A stretch of DNA of 64,000 bases from Nemania diffusa (GCA_038501195.1 JBBPUQ010000011.1:186001-250000), one strand, 5' to 3'; numbered from the stretch's first letter, positions 1 through 10,630 are shown. Numbers and translations: made by a program. The notes: generated from the sequence alone by a model not told the origin.

Positions 1-1124
1 TCATGAGCGAGCACGACCTCGACCTCCATGTCCTTCCTCAGCTGGGTCACGCCAGCGTCAATCTCGGCCAATGTGTGCTTTGCCAGGCCCGTATGCACAT
101 GCACACTCCTCAGTCCGCCGCGGCCATCATCGTACTCGGCAATTTCCTTTTCTCCGCTCAGGATCCTCGTGTCGTGGCAGCAGTCCCCGCCCAGGTAAAC
201 GTACTTCGCCTCGCTAATGCGGGCGAGGAGATTCACATGCCCGTAGATGTGCCCCGGGCTGTCGATGACGTAGACGCTTTGATCACCGAAGAAGTCGATG
301 GTGCGGGGGAAACCGGAGAAGGGCTGCCACGACCACTCATCTGCTGCGGCTGGCAATTTAGCCTGCGTGCCGTGAGGAGTCGGGGTGTGCTTGGGGGCGC
401 TCGGCGCAGCATAATAGTCGTTGAAATTACTATTTGGGGCGTGCGGCAGCTCAACCGTACGAAACGCAGGCAACTCGTTGCGGTTGAACTGTTCTGCTGG
501 GTAAAACGGTCCAGCACCGTGACGTAGTAGGTTCAAGGTGCCGGACCCCACGACGAACGTCGAGCTAGAGAAGTCCCGTGGCGTGCCGATGTGATCCCAA
601 TGAACGTGGCTCAAGACCACATAATCTACCTCTTTCTCCGGGTCGATGAGATACTTCTCGCCCGCCCTCTCCAGCTCGTTCCCAGATGCACCGTGTCGCA
701 GGCTCGCGCTGCAGTCCGGATGAGAGATGATCGGCTGTCGCACAGATAGATGCGGCTGTTGTGCAGCAGCGTAGCCTGAAAGATCACGCTTGACGCCTAG
801 ATCGAAGACGAGATTCGTCACATCTTCGGTGCGAGACAGTGATGACGCGGGGTGTTGAATAAGAAACGACAACGACGGGACAGTGGTTCGCACTTCGGGA
901 TCTGCGCCAGCGACGAACATACAGTCAGGAAGTGTTACTGCAGTTCTCGAAAGTTAGCTATTGCCACCTCCAGCATTATTAATCATTGCAGTTGTACCCC
1001 GAACATTGTCTTCTGAGTTTTGAAAATGGCTGAAATGAGAGGGAAATGTCGCTAGGGATCACCTACTATGCCCTGCGTCTAGGGCCGAAACGGTTACAAA
1101 GACGTTGTTTTCTGATTCTGCCAT
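1..1124 (-). CDS. Metallo-beta-lactamase-fold lactonase-like hydrolase (partial at window edge)
   Basis: The first exon is 1067-1124 and the second runs from 937 off the left edge, with a phase-1 intron between them. The fold is shown by the zinc motif SHVHWDHIG (HxHxDH), the downstream GGDCCHDTR segment carrying a metal-binding His/Asp, and LAHD at the truncated end. The layout is that of fungal proteins related to AHL lactonases: a short lead, a VPSLSFLIQH strand, the HxHxDH motif, then a long insert. The expected role is hydrolysis of a lactone or similar cyclic ester or amide in the cytosol; the substrate is unknown. It shares motif order and wording with the gene at 7881-8977, so the two are paralogues at opposite ends of one cluster. 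It is divergent from the alcohol dehydrogenase at 1651 across a 526-bp shared promoter. Only the C-terminus is missing. No signal peptide is seen. Confidence 0.85.
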
Positions 1125-1650
1125 GATAGTATATACAATAGAAGGTAATTTTCAGTATTAATGACTAGGGTACAAGTACGTATTCGAAGTGAATCCAAAA
1201 CACGAGACGAATGAACTTGTCTAGATAAATCTGAGGTTCTTTTTACTAGATAGTATTCCCCTCTTCTCCCCCTTATTCGCCCTCCCCTCGCGCGGTGGCG
1301 CGATCAGATCATCAAGGAATATCAAAATAGCTCAATATGCACTGTACACTGCTATAAATAAGAATTGCATGCTCGTATGATAAACGCCAATAGACTCCAT
1401 CAAGCTATGTGCTACGACGTACCTACTGCAGAGCTATTGTAACGATGCAGGCATATGGGTAACAACAAAGAGGGGGGCCGAAGCAGCTGTACATCGGTAA
1501 TTACCTAACCCCTTGTAAGAGCGCCTACAGTTTCCCCTTCACTCACAAAGGGAGCAGAGTTGGAGCTGAAGAGTGTTGACTTGGGAGGCGAGAAGTTCGA
1601 TAGTGAATTTAGCTTGTTCATGCTCAAATAATAGGGATAAACAAGGGAAA
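1125..1650. promoter_or_regulatory. Shared divergent promoter region
   Basis: This gap lies head-to-head between the hydrolase on the minus strand and the dehydrogenase on the plus strand. It should hold both promoters. A pyrimidine-rich stretch (about 1258-1290) is visible, but I could not assign a specific operator. Confidence 0.4.
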
Positions 1651-2790
1651 ATGGCGACGACTAGCCCTCCTCACCTACCTGAGTCTATGAGAGCCCAGTT
1701 CCTAGATGCTTTCAATACGCCCTATGCTCTCCGCTCCGTCCCTCTCCCGGCCTTAAGCTCACCCCACGACATACTTATCAGAGTGGACGCGGCCTCGTAC
1801 TGCCATACCGATGCCGTTTTATCTGCGGGGCAAATGCAGCCCAACCCGCCCAGTCTGCCACACATAGGATGCCATGAATTCGCGGGGACCATTGTCGCCC
1901 TGCCGGATAATGCCTCATCGCCGTTCAAGCTAGGGGATCGCGTCGGCGTGCCCGGCCGCTCGTTTCACCCTTGCGGTTCATGCTTTGAATGCGCTGCCGG
2001 GCCAACGCAGGGCGATCCCGACGCTGATCCGCCTGGGTACTCCGTGAATTGCACCAAGTGCCTGAATAATGGCATCAGCGGCCCTGGCGGCTTCAGAGAG
2101 TACGCCGTCGTCGACGGTCGCCAGATCGCGATTACCCCGGACAGCTTATCGGCTGTCGACACAGCGCTCCTCATGTGCGCTGGCGTCACGATCTATAATG
2201 CCCTGAAGCGATGTGCCCTGCAGCCTGGGCAGCGAGTCGGCATCGTAGGCTGCGGCGGGGGACTCGGACACTTGGGACTCCAATTCGCCACTAAGATGGG
2301 ATTCAAGGTTCTGGGAGTCGATAACGCGGACGCGCCGCTGCAACTGGCTAGAGATCTGGCGACCCCTGCTAGGATAGTTGATGCGAGAGTCGAAGACGCG
2401 GATGACGTGGCCATCGAGCTTGGAACAGAGGACGGGAAGCAAGATAGGGGTGACATGGGACTCGACTCTGTTATCATCCTACCGGAGAGTCAGAAGGCCT
2501 TTGACTACGGCGTCGGTCTTTTAAGGAATCATGGCAGATGTGTTGTGGTGTCCTTTCCCGAACGGGGGTTCCATGTCTCTGCGCGCGATATCGTCTTTCG
2601 AGATATATCTATTGTGGGAAGCCTGGTAGGTAGTAACAAGACCCTGAGAGAGACGCTGCAATTTGCTGCGGAACACGAGGTCCGGGCCGTCGTGAAGACA
2701 TTCCCCTTATCAAGGTTGAATGACTTGGTAGCCGAATATCACAAGGGAGAAGGTGGAAAACTTGTTGTTGATATGGCTTTGCCAGATTAG
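1651..2790 (+). CDS. Zinc-dependent alcohol dehydrogenase (MDR superfamily)
   Basis: This single exon encodes 379 aa. The frame is open upstream to 1573, but the first ATG is at 1651 in a good context (GAAAATGGCG). The GroES-like half carries the catalytic zinc ligands Cys51, His75 and Glu76 (GCHEFAG). It also has a structural-zinc lobe with Cys108, Cys111, Cys114 and Cys134/137, though its spacing is stretched compared with yeast ADH. The Rossmann half has GCGGGLG at 200-206 followed by an acidic residue at the end of strand 2 (GVDN), which points to NAD(H). It probably interconverts an alcohol and an aldehyde in the cytosol. Its position between the two lactonase-like genes and the PcaC-like gene suggests a step in the same degradative route. 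The natural substrate cannot be read from the sequence. Confidence 0.9.
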   Translation: MATTSPPHLPESMRAQFLDAFNTPYALRSVPLPALSSPHDILIRVDAASYCHTDAVLSAGQMQPNPPSLPHIGCHEFAGTIVALPDNASSPFKLGDRVGVPGRSFHPCGSCFECAAGPTQGDPDADPPGYSVNCTKCLNNGISGPGGFREYAVVDGRQIAITPDSLSAVDTALLMCAGVTIYNALKRCALQPGQRVGIVGCGGGLGHLGLQFATKMGFKVLGVDNADAPLQLARDLATPARIVDARVEDADDVAIELGTEDGKQDRGDMGLDSVIILPESQKAFDYGVGLLRNHGRCVVVSFPERGFHVSARDIVFRDISIVGSLVGSNKTLRETLQFAAEHEVRAVVKTFPLSRLNDLVAEYHKGEGGKLVVDMALPD

Positions 2791-3042
2791 CTAGAGATCC
2801 TAGTTCGCGAAGTTAATATCACTCTTCATATTGTATCGGCAAATTATATGGCCTGCGCATTAAATGCTCGGGTAGTTTTCTTTCGTTTATAGATGCACCG
2901 CAAGCAGGAACAGCTGCATTATTGGGGAAAAGCTTTATATCCGTCCCCGATTTCTTCTTCTTCTTCTCATGTAGAAAAATTAATTCTTTAAGTCCTACGG
3001 TCCATCCCTTTACCCAGTATCAGTACCGCCTGTCTCTCTAAC

Positions 3043-3489
3043 CTATGCTGCTTTATTCCCCAGCTCCCTTGCCATTTCGCCCTTCTCAGCCATCTCATTC
3101 AGTACCTTCTCCGCAACCTTCATAGCGTCGACGCCAGCCGGAACGCCGCAGTACGTAGTACAATGGAGAATAGCCTCCCTGATTTCGAGCTCAGTGAGTC
3201 CATTATTTCTAGCGCCCCTAATATGCACAGCTAGTTCCGGCGCGCGATTGAGCGCCATGAGCATACCGATGTTCAGCAAGCTGCGCTGCTTTCTCTCCAA
3301 TCCCGGGCGCGTCCAGGCGTATCCCCAGCACCACTCTGTAGTGAGCTCCTGACCAGGTCGAGAGAACTCGCTTGAGCCGTTGGCGAGAGCGCGGTCGACA
3401 TAGGCATCGCCAACGACGCTGCGGCGCACTTTGAGCCCCTCTTCGAAGAGCTGCTTGTGAAGATCGTCGAGTTTCGGATCGGTACTCAT
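3043..3489 (-). CDS. 4-carboxymuconolactone decarboxylase-like protein (PcaC type)
   Basis: This single exon encodes 148 aa, the usual length for a one-domain carboxymuconolactone decarboxylase. The core is recognisable from the helix with [18 protein letters not shown], followed by [23 protein letters not shown] and the closing [10 protein letters not shown] helix, all in the PcaC order. The AhpD-type CxxC redox pair is absent, so a peroxidase-partner role is unlikely. Bacterial PcaC decarboxylates gamma-carboxymuconolactone in the beta-ketoadipate pathway. Most fungi use a different lactone isomer there, so the true substrate may be another unsaturated lactone. The gene is divergent from the transporter at 4284 and convergent with the dehydrogenase. 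No targeting signal is seen. Confidence 0.85.
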   Translation of the reverse strand: MSTDPKLDDLHKQLFEEGLKVRRSVVGDAYVDRALANGSSEFSRPGQELTTEWCWGYAWTRPGLERKQRSLLNIGMLMALNRAPELAVHIRGARNNGLTELEIREAILHCTTYCGVPAGVDAMKVAEKVLNEMAEKGEMARELGNKAA

Positions 3490-4283
3490 ATTGAGGGTAG
3501 ATTAAAGAGTATTTAATGTTTTTTTCCTCTGACTTCTAGATATGGCTTGAGCTGTAATGAGGACAGGACCACATAAGTAAGTAGGTTTGATGGAGGTTGG
3601 TGATCAATCGAAGGTTCTATCGATACATCAGGATGTTTTCCACTACCTCACTGGAGACTAGGTAGAGTTATACTACCAGAAGCCTGAAGACCCCGTGAGG
3701 GGACTATGCATTATTACACTGTCGTTGCATCATATTTTACCGACTCCGCGCACGCCCTCGGCTTTAGGTTCAATTGATGCTACGGTACCCAGTTGGAGTA
3801 TACCCGGAGACTATACACCCTATGGTAATATTGAATAACAACCAAACCTCTCTCACAAGAAAATGATAAGCGACTGAGCGTGAATCTCTCTCATTATATA
3901 CAATAGCTACTTATAACGCTGCTGCTCTATTCGCTATTCACCGTATTTGAAATATGCAGAAAGAATTGTTCGGATATTTCGAGCATAGCAACTTATAAAA
4001 TATGGATTTCTACTATGATTGTAGACCACATGACTAAGTACCCCAATAGAGGAATGCATGCTCGATACCAAGCAATCTCTTGGCTTAGCATAAAGGACCT
4101 ATGAAATACGACAGCTTCACTTTAGTCATACCGGTTGACGGCGACGATCCGTTATAAGGCAGTGCTATCTTCACGTCGTCATACGCAGCTGTACGACTAC
4201 CCCTCAACTATTACCCACACTTTAGCTAGCATCAACAGTATTGTTCATTCTATTTACCCCTTTACCTTGTACATACAGCTAGT
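3490..4283. promoter_or_regulatory. Divergent intergenic region between decarboxylase and transporter
   Basis: This AT-rich gap of about 0.8 kb lies between two head-to-head genes of the cluster and presumably holds both promoters. I see no further gene. A reading frame at 4135-4437 overlaps the transporter start in another frame and is not coding. Confidence 0.35.
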
Positions 4284-6166
4284 ATGCTGTCTAGGAAAGA
4301 TTCGGACAGTAAAGCCGAAATCGAACTTCCCGAGTTCGCGGAATATGATTATGGTAGTCACGAAGAGGTTGACGAGAGCCGTCGGAAGGAGAAAGCCCTC
4401 GTCCGTCGACTGGACTGCTTCGTCATCCCCGTCATAATGCTCCTCAATCTCATTAGCTATCTAGATCGAGGTAACATCGGATTCGCCGCAACCCAAGGCA
4501 TGGCTGAAGAGATTCATCTCAAAGGCACCCAGCTCAATGTATATACACTTCCCCTACTCTGTATATCTTATCGTGTGATGTTACTGACTTCCAAACGTTG
4601 TCTCGATTGACGAAGACCGCGGTTTCTATCTTCTATATCTTTTATATCCTTGCCGAATTTCCTACCTCTCTATTAGTGAAACGTCTCCGATTTGATCGAG
4701 TCATTCCGGTTATCACCCTTTGCTGGGGTAAGGAAATTCTAGCATAGACCAATAATCAGCCCCTTTGACGTCTATTAAAGTCTCTAAGAATGATTCTTCG
4801 CTTTAGGAATCGTGTGCCTTTCTACAGGTTTTATCCAATCATTTGGACCGCTTGTTGTCACTCGCGTTCTTCTTGGGTTCTTCGAAGGCTGTTTATTCCC
4901 GTCGCTCACGCTATTCTTGTGCAACTGGTATAAGCGCGAAGAGCTAGGCTTTCGTATCGCCCTTTTATTTAGTAGGCACTTCCTTGACATGCACTGTTCT
5001 TCATAAAAGGTATCTAACGAGCGCTGACGAGTGCGTGTAGTTGCATCCGCGCTTGCTGGGGCTTTTGGCGGACTTCTAGCATGGGCTGTCATACATCTCG
5101 ATGGAGTTTCGAATATGTCTGGATGGCGATGGTATGTGCTTAGGCCTTTTGAGTCGCCGTTTTCATATACCGGGGTCTAACTGAGATGGCGTAGGCTTTA
5201 CATCATCGAAGGTCTTATCACAGTCGTCTGGGCTGGCCTCTGTGTTATGCTCATTCCTCAGAACTATGAAACAGCCTACTTCCTGAATGAAGAGCAAAGG
5301 TGTCTTATGAGGAAGCGAGCAGAGGAAATGGAGGCATACAGCGGCGGGTCTGGGCATTATACGAAGAAGGATATCAAAGAAGCCGCCGGAGATGTGAAAA
5401 GCTGGATACACGGCATTATACAGATAACTGTTGTGACTGTGCTCTATGGTAAGTCTAATCAAGCGGCCGATTGGGCCTCAATCTATTAACTCTCATTGAA
5501 GGCTTCAGCACGTTTCTCCCCATCATCATTAAGGACGGGTTTCACTTCTCGACTGTACAAGCACAATATCTGGTGATTCCCGTAAACATCTGGGCGTCAA
5601 TTGTGTACGCTATCGGGGCTTTTCTTTCTGACAGATACACTGCTCGTTTCCTGCCGTTGGTGATATGTGCGCCATTTGGCATTGCTGGTTATGCAATCTT
5701 ACTGTGTGACGTACCTTCAGGGGTACGGTACTTTGCTACTTATCTCATCGCCATCCCCTGCTTCTTATGCACCGGTGGTAACATGTGAGTCAATCTCGTC
5801 CCTAATCTGTGGCAATTCTATATGAGGAATATTGACTAAATAAATGTGACTTTATGTAGCACCTGGCTCTCGGCCAACTGCGCTCCGGATGGGAAGCGCG
5901 CAGCCAGTTTGGGGATTTTATTGACCTTGACTAACATCGGCGGTGTTATCGCAGGTCAGATCTATCAGTCAAACGCTGGACCTGCTTTCACTCTCGGTCA
6001 CGCCTGGTCTCTAGGCTCTTTAAGTATCGCATGGCTCGGGTGGTGGATTGTACGCATGATATATACGAGACGCGAGGTAGCTAAGAATAAGATCCAAATT
6101 GAAGGAATTGTGGTACCCGAAGGAGAGTACACTGATAGGGCGGCGGATTTCAAGTATCAAATCTAG
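4284..6166 (+). CDS. MFS transporter, anion:cation symporter family (Dal5/Tna1-like)
   Basis: There are seven exons: 4284-4538, 4616-4727, 4807-4971, 5041-5131, 5195-5448, 5502-5784 and 5860-6166, giving 488 aa. Every junction keeps phase and restores family-typical text. The order is a cytosolic acidic N-terminus, the helix 1 signature LISYLDRGNIGFA, GFIQSFGPLVVTRVLLGFFEGCLFP in helices 3-4, a central loop, YGFSTFLPIIIKDG at helix 7 and GNITWLSANCAPDGKRAA near helix 10-11. Members of this family import organic anions such as nicotinate, allantoate, biotin precursors or aromatic acids through the plasma membrane. In this setting it is probably the uptake step of the catabolic cluster. It is convergent with the tandem decarboxylase-like gene, with only 72 bp between their ends. 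Confidence 0.9.
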
Positions 6167-6238
6167 GTACTCTTATAGTAGACCGCAGTGTTTAGCTGAA
6201 ACCTTAATTCCCAAGAGTAATTCCCGTTTGAATCTCGC

Positions 6239-7118
6239 TTAAGTAGAGGTCTTCGTCAACTCTTCTATGATGGGTGCAGCTACATGAGCTGTGTGTAAAC
6301 TCAGCAAGGTCGCTAGTTCGAGAACTTCTAGTATCTCTTGAGGAGTTGCACCGTAGCCGAGAGCGTTTCTGAAATGAAGTTTGAGCCCAGGGACGTATAA
6401 GTGTGTCGAAGCTGCATCGAAAGCGCAATACACCAGCTCTTTCAACTAGCTACAAGTCAGCGCTGAACTGAATGATTCGTTTCACCACGGGTTATCTTAA
6501 AGTAATATGATTTAGAGGGGCTCGTACCTTTGGCTCAAGCGCCCCTTGACCCTGTCCGACAACCCCATTCACATCCTTGATCCACGGCAAGCTTGAGAAC
6601 TCGAGGTATCCGGCGAAGAATTCCGGGTCAAGCCTCAGAAAGTCCTCCCAGAATGTATGCCAATACCCACGCTTTGCGGTAAACTCCTTTTGTAGGCTTT
6701 GTTGAGTCTCGTCAAACGGTCTCGTTATATCTTCTAGATATTTTCCCTCCTCCTTCAATACTTCAACAAGCAGCGGGACCCCTATATTGCACGCGTGTAT
6801 TCCCAACGTACTTGACAATTCGATTACTTCTAGGATCTCATCTCTGCTGGCGCCCTCTTTCGCTGCAGACGTGACGTGCTCGCGGATGCCCGGCGCATAA
6901 AGGTGAGTAGCAGCACAGTCAACGGCAAGGGAAATAAGAGCCTGCTCCTTGCGCGACAGGTGAGATTTAAGGCGTGGCACACTCGCTAATGACACGCTGG
7001 CAGAGAAGAATGCCGGATCGACTTTTAGAAGCGACTCCCAACCGGAATGAAAGGCCGCTGACCCTAGTTTAGCATCAAACTCATCCTTGAGCTTCTTCTG
7101 TTCTTCTTCCGTAGACAT
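6239..7118 (-). CDS. Tandem-domain carboxymuconolactone decarboxylase-like protein
   Basis: Exons 6529-7118 (ending at 6528 by splice phase) and 6239-6445 give 265 aa. The two halves are an internal duplication. Domain 1 has LISLAVDCAATHLYAPGIREH followed by GASRDEILEVIEL and GIHACNIGVPLL. Domain 2 has LVYCAFDAASTHLYVPGLKLHFRNA, then GATPQEILEVLEL and LHTAHVAAPII. Neither half has an AhpD CxxC pair. Both keep the Glu in the EILEV helix and the His of GIH/LHT. The intron lies at the start of domain 2. The protein probably acts as a decarboxylase, isomerase or hydrolase on a ring-cleavage product in the cytosol. It belongs to the same cluster as the single-domain gene at 3043. The exact reaction is not determinable. 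Confidence 0.8.
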
Positions 7119-7880
7119 GATTCTCTTGTGAGACTAAAACTGCCTTCACGTCTTCCCAAATATGCACTGCTAAGATCTCCAGGGCCAGCTGTACATGGAC
7201 GTGACGCTATCGATGTTGTTTAGAATGAATGTAGACCCTTAGAAAGATGATCGAAGCCCTCACTTTATGTCTTTTATGTCCCAAGGAGGAGCACAAGCCT
7301 AATGCTACCTCTTGCAGGGACAAAGCTGCATGCAATAAATAGGCTGAACACACCAGATGCCAGAGCTTCCCTGTGATTTTCAGAGCGTATACAAGAATTA
7401 CCGATTACCCCGCTCGTGGTTCACCTTGGGGTAGCGATTGCATAAGTGAGGGGATTTGGATTTGGTATATGCTAGGGTATTGAGTCGGATCACTAGGGAA
7501 CAGCCCAGGGAGTCAAAAGGCCCATGAGATTCATATATACACACAGATAAGAGCCCAAATAAACCTTTACAAGGTGTTCATCTTAAGTAGATTATGCTAG
7601 TTCTAGTATTAGACTAGTCGTAGTTGCAAAGCAGCGGTGTTAAGGGGCTTGCCCCCCCCCCCCCCCCCCCCCCCCCCCCAAGTGCTTCACAATGGAGGTA
7701 ACTAGGGCCATGTCAAATTAATATGAAGAGAACAAAGGACAATAAAACTTATTGAGCAGCTACATTTATATCTGTACATAATTTTTACGACCTTAAGATA
7801 TTAACAGTCGATCGATTGATTATAGAGAGTCAAACGGTCATAGCTTGAATTCCCCTTTTCTTAGTCTCGCAGGGCTCAAT
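7119..7880. other. Intergenic region with promoter of the tandem decarboxylase and a poly-C run
   Basis: No gene is seen here. The right part contains an uninterrupted run of 28 cytosines (7652-7679) in otherwise AT-rich sequence, listed separately. Confidence 0.5.
7652..7679 (+). repeat. Poly-C homopolymer, 28 nt
   Basis: The run is 28 uninterrupted C residues flanked by G and A. Length calls for such homopolymers are unreliable in most sequencing chemistries, so the true length may differ. Confidence 0.9.
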
Positions 7881-8977
7881 CTAAGAAACACCAAAAAACC
7901 TTTTCGCATTCCTAGCATCTTCTTCCCACTCAATATCATGAGCAAGAATGACCTCGACCCCTTTGGCCTCCAACCCTCGAATCCGCTCAATAGTCTCATT
8001 AGCCTGTGCACGATCGGCATGTATACAGCAAACCTGACCATGCACATCCAACCACTCACTAATCGCTTTCTCTCCTCGTATAATTCTCCTATCATGACAT
8101 GCGTCCCCGGCAAGGTAAACCCATGATGTGCCACCATCGTCATTAGGTGTCCGCGCAAGGAGGTTGATATGACCGGGGAGATGACCAGGTGCATCGACGA
8201 CGTATAGACTGCCGTCCTTAAACACGTCAAGCACCGCGGGAAGACCGTCGAGCACTTGCCATGGACCACTGACGTTGATATTAATTGAAGAACATGAATT
8301 CGTATCAGGAGGGGTACCCGTCGCATCGTCTACTTTACTTCCGCCCGCGGGATCGGGAAGCTCAACAGTCCGTGAGGGGTCAAGAAGATCCGACTCGAAG
8401 AATGAGTGACTACCTCGTAGACTTTTAGACTTTCCTGCAAGAACGTCTAACGCTCCATGACCAACAACAAAAGTGCTACGAGGGAAATCTCGGGGTTCGC
8501 CAACATGATCCCAATGAACCTACTACGTATATCAGCAAAATATCATAATAACACTGGTCAATTTTATAATAAATTTTCTTCACGCTTTCTAATTGGCATG
8601 CAGTGTATCCTATAACTTACGTGAGAATAAAACACAAAATCTATATCATCCGGCGTCAAGCCCCCAGCCCTCAAGCTCTTCACCACATCGGGATCAGTAG
8701 TAAGGGGCTGTCGGGTAGCCAGGTGACGCTGGATGGGCTCGGCGTATCGTTCAACCACTCTCCGCAAGCCTAAATCAAATACAATTCTTGTGGTCTTGCC
8801 GGTGGTAGGATTATGATGTTGTATCAAGAACGCGAGCGAGGGAACAGTCTTGCGCGCTCCGGGCGACGATGGATGTACGAATTGCTCTTCGGGAAGCGTG
8901 AAGTGTCCCGCTGACAGAGCATGAAGCTCTACAGTCGGCAGTCCTGTCTCTGATGTGTTTGAAAACGGGGACGGCAT
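7881..8977 (-). CDS. Metallo-beta-lactamase-fold lactonase-like hydrolase
   Basis: Exons 8621-8977 and 7881-8519 give 331 aa. The single intron splits the zinc motif exactly: exon 1 ends on His119 and exon 2 begins VHWDHVG, restoring H119-x-H121-x-D123-H124. Downstream ligands are in GHLPGHINLL, LAGDACHDRR and ILAHD near the C-terminus. Length and motif order match the truncated gene at the left edge, and both share VPSLxFLIQH and RDFxxSTFVVG. The intron position differs between the two copies, so the duplication is not recent. The predicted role is hydrolysis of a lactone or a similar ring in the cytosol. A second frame across 7838-8326 is a shadow of this exon. Confidence 0.88.
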
Positions 8978-9544
8978 ACTTGTGGGAGGGTTAATAATAG
9001 TGTGACTGAATATCTCCTATGTGACTAACAATGAGTTATCTCAGAATCGTTCACAATCTGAAAAGCCATACCAATGCGTTTTACTGTACATTCCCCCCGA
9101 GATTATGGAGGGCCATTAGGACCACTAGTGACAAACGCACAAACGCTTTAGCTTTTGGCTTTTGGCTATTTATCCTGCACGCTGTACTTAGAATCTTTTC
9201 GTACAAAGCAATTGATTAATTGAAATAAAAGTAAAAAAACTATATAAACAGTATATTTATTAAGTTTTAGTTTTATTAAAATAATTATATAATTAGTTAT
9301 TAACTTAAAATATTATATAAAAGTATTTAATAATTATTTTAGTGTTTCTGTTTATTTAAGCTTTAAAGCTATATATAAAATAGCAGCTGAGTTTAATACT
9401 GTATGTATATAGTATATATACTGTACAATATAAGTTGTAACTACTATATAAGTTGTGACTACTATATAAGTTGTATATACTGCGTATGTAGTATATATAA
9501 TATAATATATGTACGAATATATAAATTATTTAATTGATTTAGAT

Positions 9545-10055
9545 AACTTATATATTTGAATTGATTGATCTGACTGACTTAGTTGACTTGACTGGACCTG
9601 ATTGACCTGATTGACCTGATTGACTTGACTGGACCTGACTGACCTGATTGACCTGACTGACCTAGTTGACCTGACTGGACCTGACTGGACCTGACTGGAC
9701 CTGACTGACCTGACTGACCTGATTGACCTGATTGACCTGACTGACCTGACTGGACCTGACTGACCTGACTGACCTGACTGACCTGATTGACCTGATTGAC
9801 CTGACTGACCTGACTGGACCTGACTGACCTGATTGACCTGACTGACCTAGTTGACCTGACTGGACCTGACTGGACCTGACTGACCTGACTGGACCTGACT
9901 GACCTAGTTGACCTGATTGACCTGACTGGACCTGACTGACCTGACTGGACCTGACTGACCTAGTTGACTTAACTGACCTGATTGACCTGATTGACCTAAT
10001 TGACCTAACTGACCTAACTGACCTGACTGGACCTGACTAGACCTGACTAAACTGG
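9545..10055 (+). repeat. Minisatellite, left arm (GACCTGACTG-type units)
   Basis: This arm is a tandem array of 10-bp units (TGACCTGACT / TGACCTGATT) interspersed with 11-bp units having an extra G (TGGACCTGACT) and TGACCTAGT variants. Higher-order groups of units recur. The variants do not follow the CpA to TpA pattern of repeat-induced point mutation. Confidence 0.9.
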
Positions 10056-10064
10056 TTGATCTAG

Positions 10065-10425
10065 GTTAACTAGGTTAGTCAGGTCAACCAGGTTAGCCAG
10101 GTCAACCAGGTCAGTTAGGTCAGTTAGGTCAATTAGGTCAATCAGGTCAATCAGGTCAGTTAAGTCAACTAGGTCAGTCAGGTCCAGTCAGGTCAGTCAG
10201 GTCCAGTCAGGTCAATCAGGTCAACTAGGTCAGTCAGGTCCAGTCAGGTCAGTCAGGTCCAGTCAGGTCAGTCAGGTCCAGTCAGGTCAACTAGGTCAAC
10301 TAGGTCAGTCAGGTCAACTAGATCAGTCAGGTCCAGTCAGGTCAGTCAGGTCCAGTCAGGTCAGTCAGGTCCAGTCAGGTCAGTCAGGTCCAGTCAGGTC
10401 AATTAAATCCAGTCAAGTTAAATAA
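10065..10425 (-). repeat. Minisatellite, right arm (same units, reverse orientation)
   Basis: The units are the reverse complement of the left arm (AGTCAGGTCA, AGTCAGGTCC, AACTAGGTCA), so the two arms can pair as a stem of several hundred bp. The right arm is shorter than the left by about 150 bp. The spacer at the centre is only a few bases (around GGTTGATCTAGGTTAACTAG). Confidence 0.9.
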
Positions 10426-10630
10426 ACCTGCTAGATCTTCTAAACTTATTAAATTTAATTAATTTATTGCTTTATATAATAATATTTACTTATATTAACT
10501 GTAAATATTAAGTGCTAACAGCTAAAAGCTATATATTTATTTACTTTAAAGGCTTAAAGCTAATATCCGAAAACCAAAAACCTAAAACCTAAGTGGTTTA
10601 TACGTTTGTCACTAGTGGTCCTAATGGCCC

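Larger units (their letters stand above)
9110..10630. mobile_element. Foldback (large hairpin) DNA element with 28-bp terminal inverted repeats
   Basis: The sequence at 9110-9137 (GGGCCATTAGGACCACTAG then TGACAAACG) recurs as a perfect reverse complement at 10603-10630. Just inside are related but diverged inverted segments rich in GCTTTTGG / CCAAAAACC. Then come AT-rich zones (9200-9540 and 10430-10570) and two minisatellite arms in opposite orientation meeting near 10060. There is no open reading frame, so it is non-autonomous. Target-site duplication could not be settled: the palindromic ATTA/TAAT inside the repeats makes a TA duplication possible but not proven. The superfamily is unassigned. 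Confidence 0.75.

Noticed and set aside
1573..1650. Upstream extension of the alcohol dehydrogenase frame
   Set aside because: The extension begins with GTG rather than ATG and has no conservation; the ATG at 1651 is the natural start.
9200..10570. RIP-degraded retrotransposon as explanation of the AT-rich zone
   Set aside because: No reverse-transcriptase or LTR traces are seen, and the repeat-unit changes are not in CpA context; the foldback structure explains the region better.
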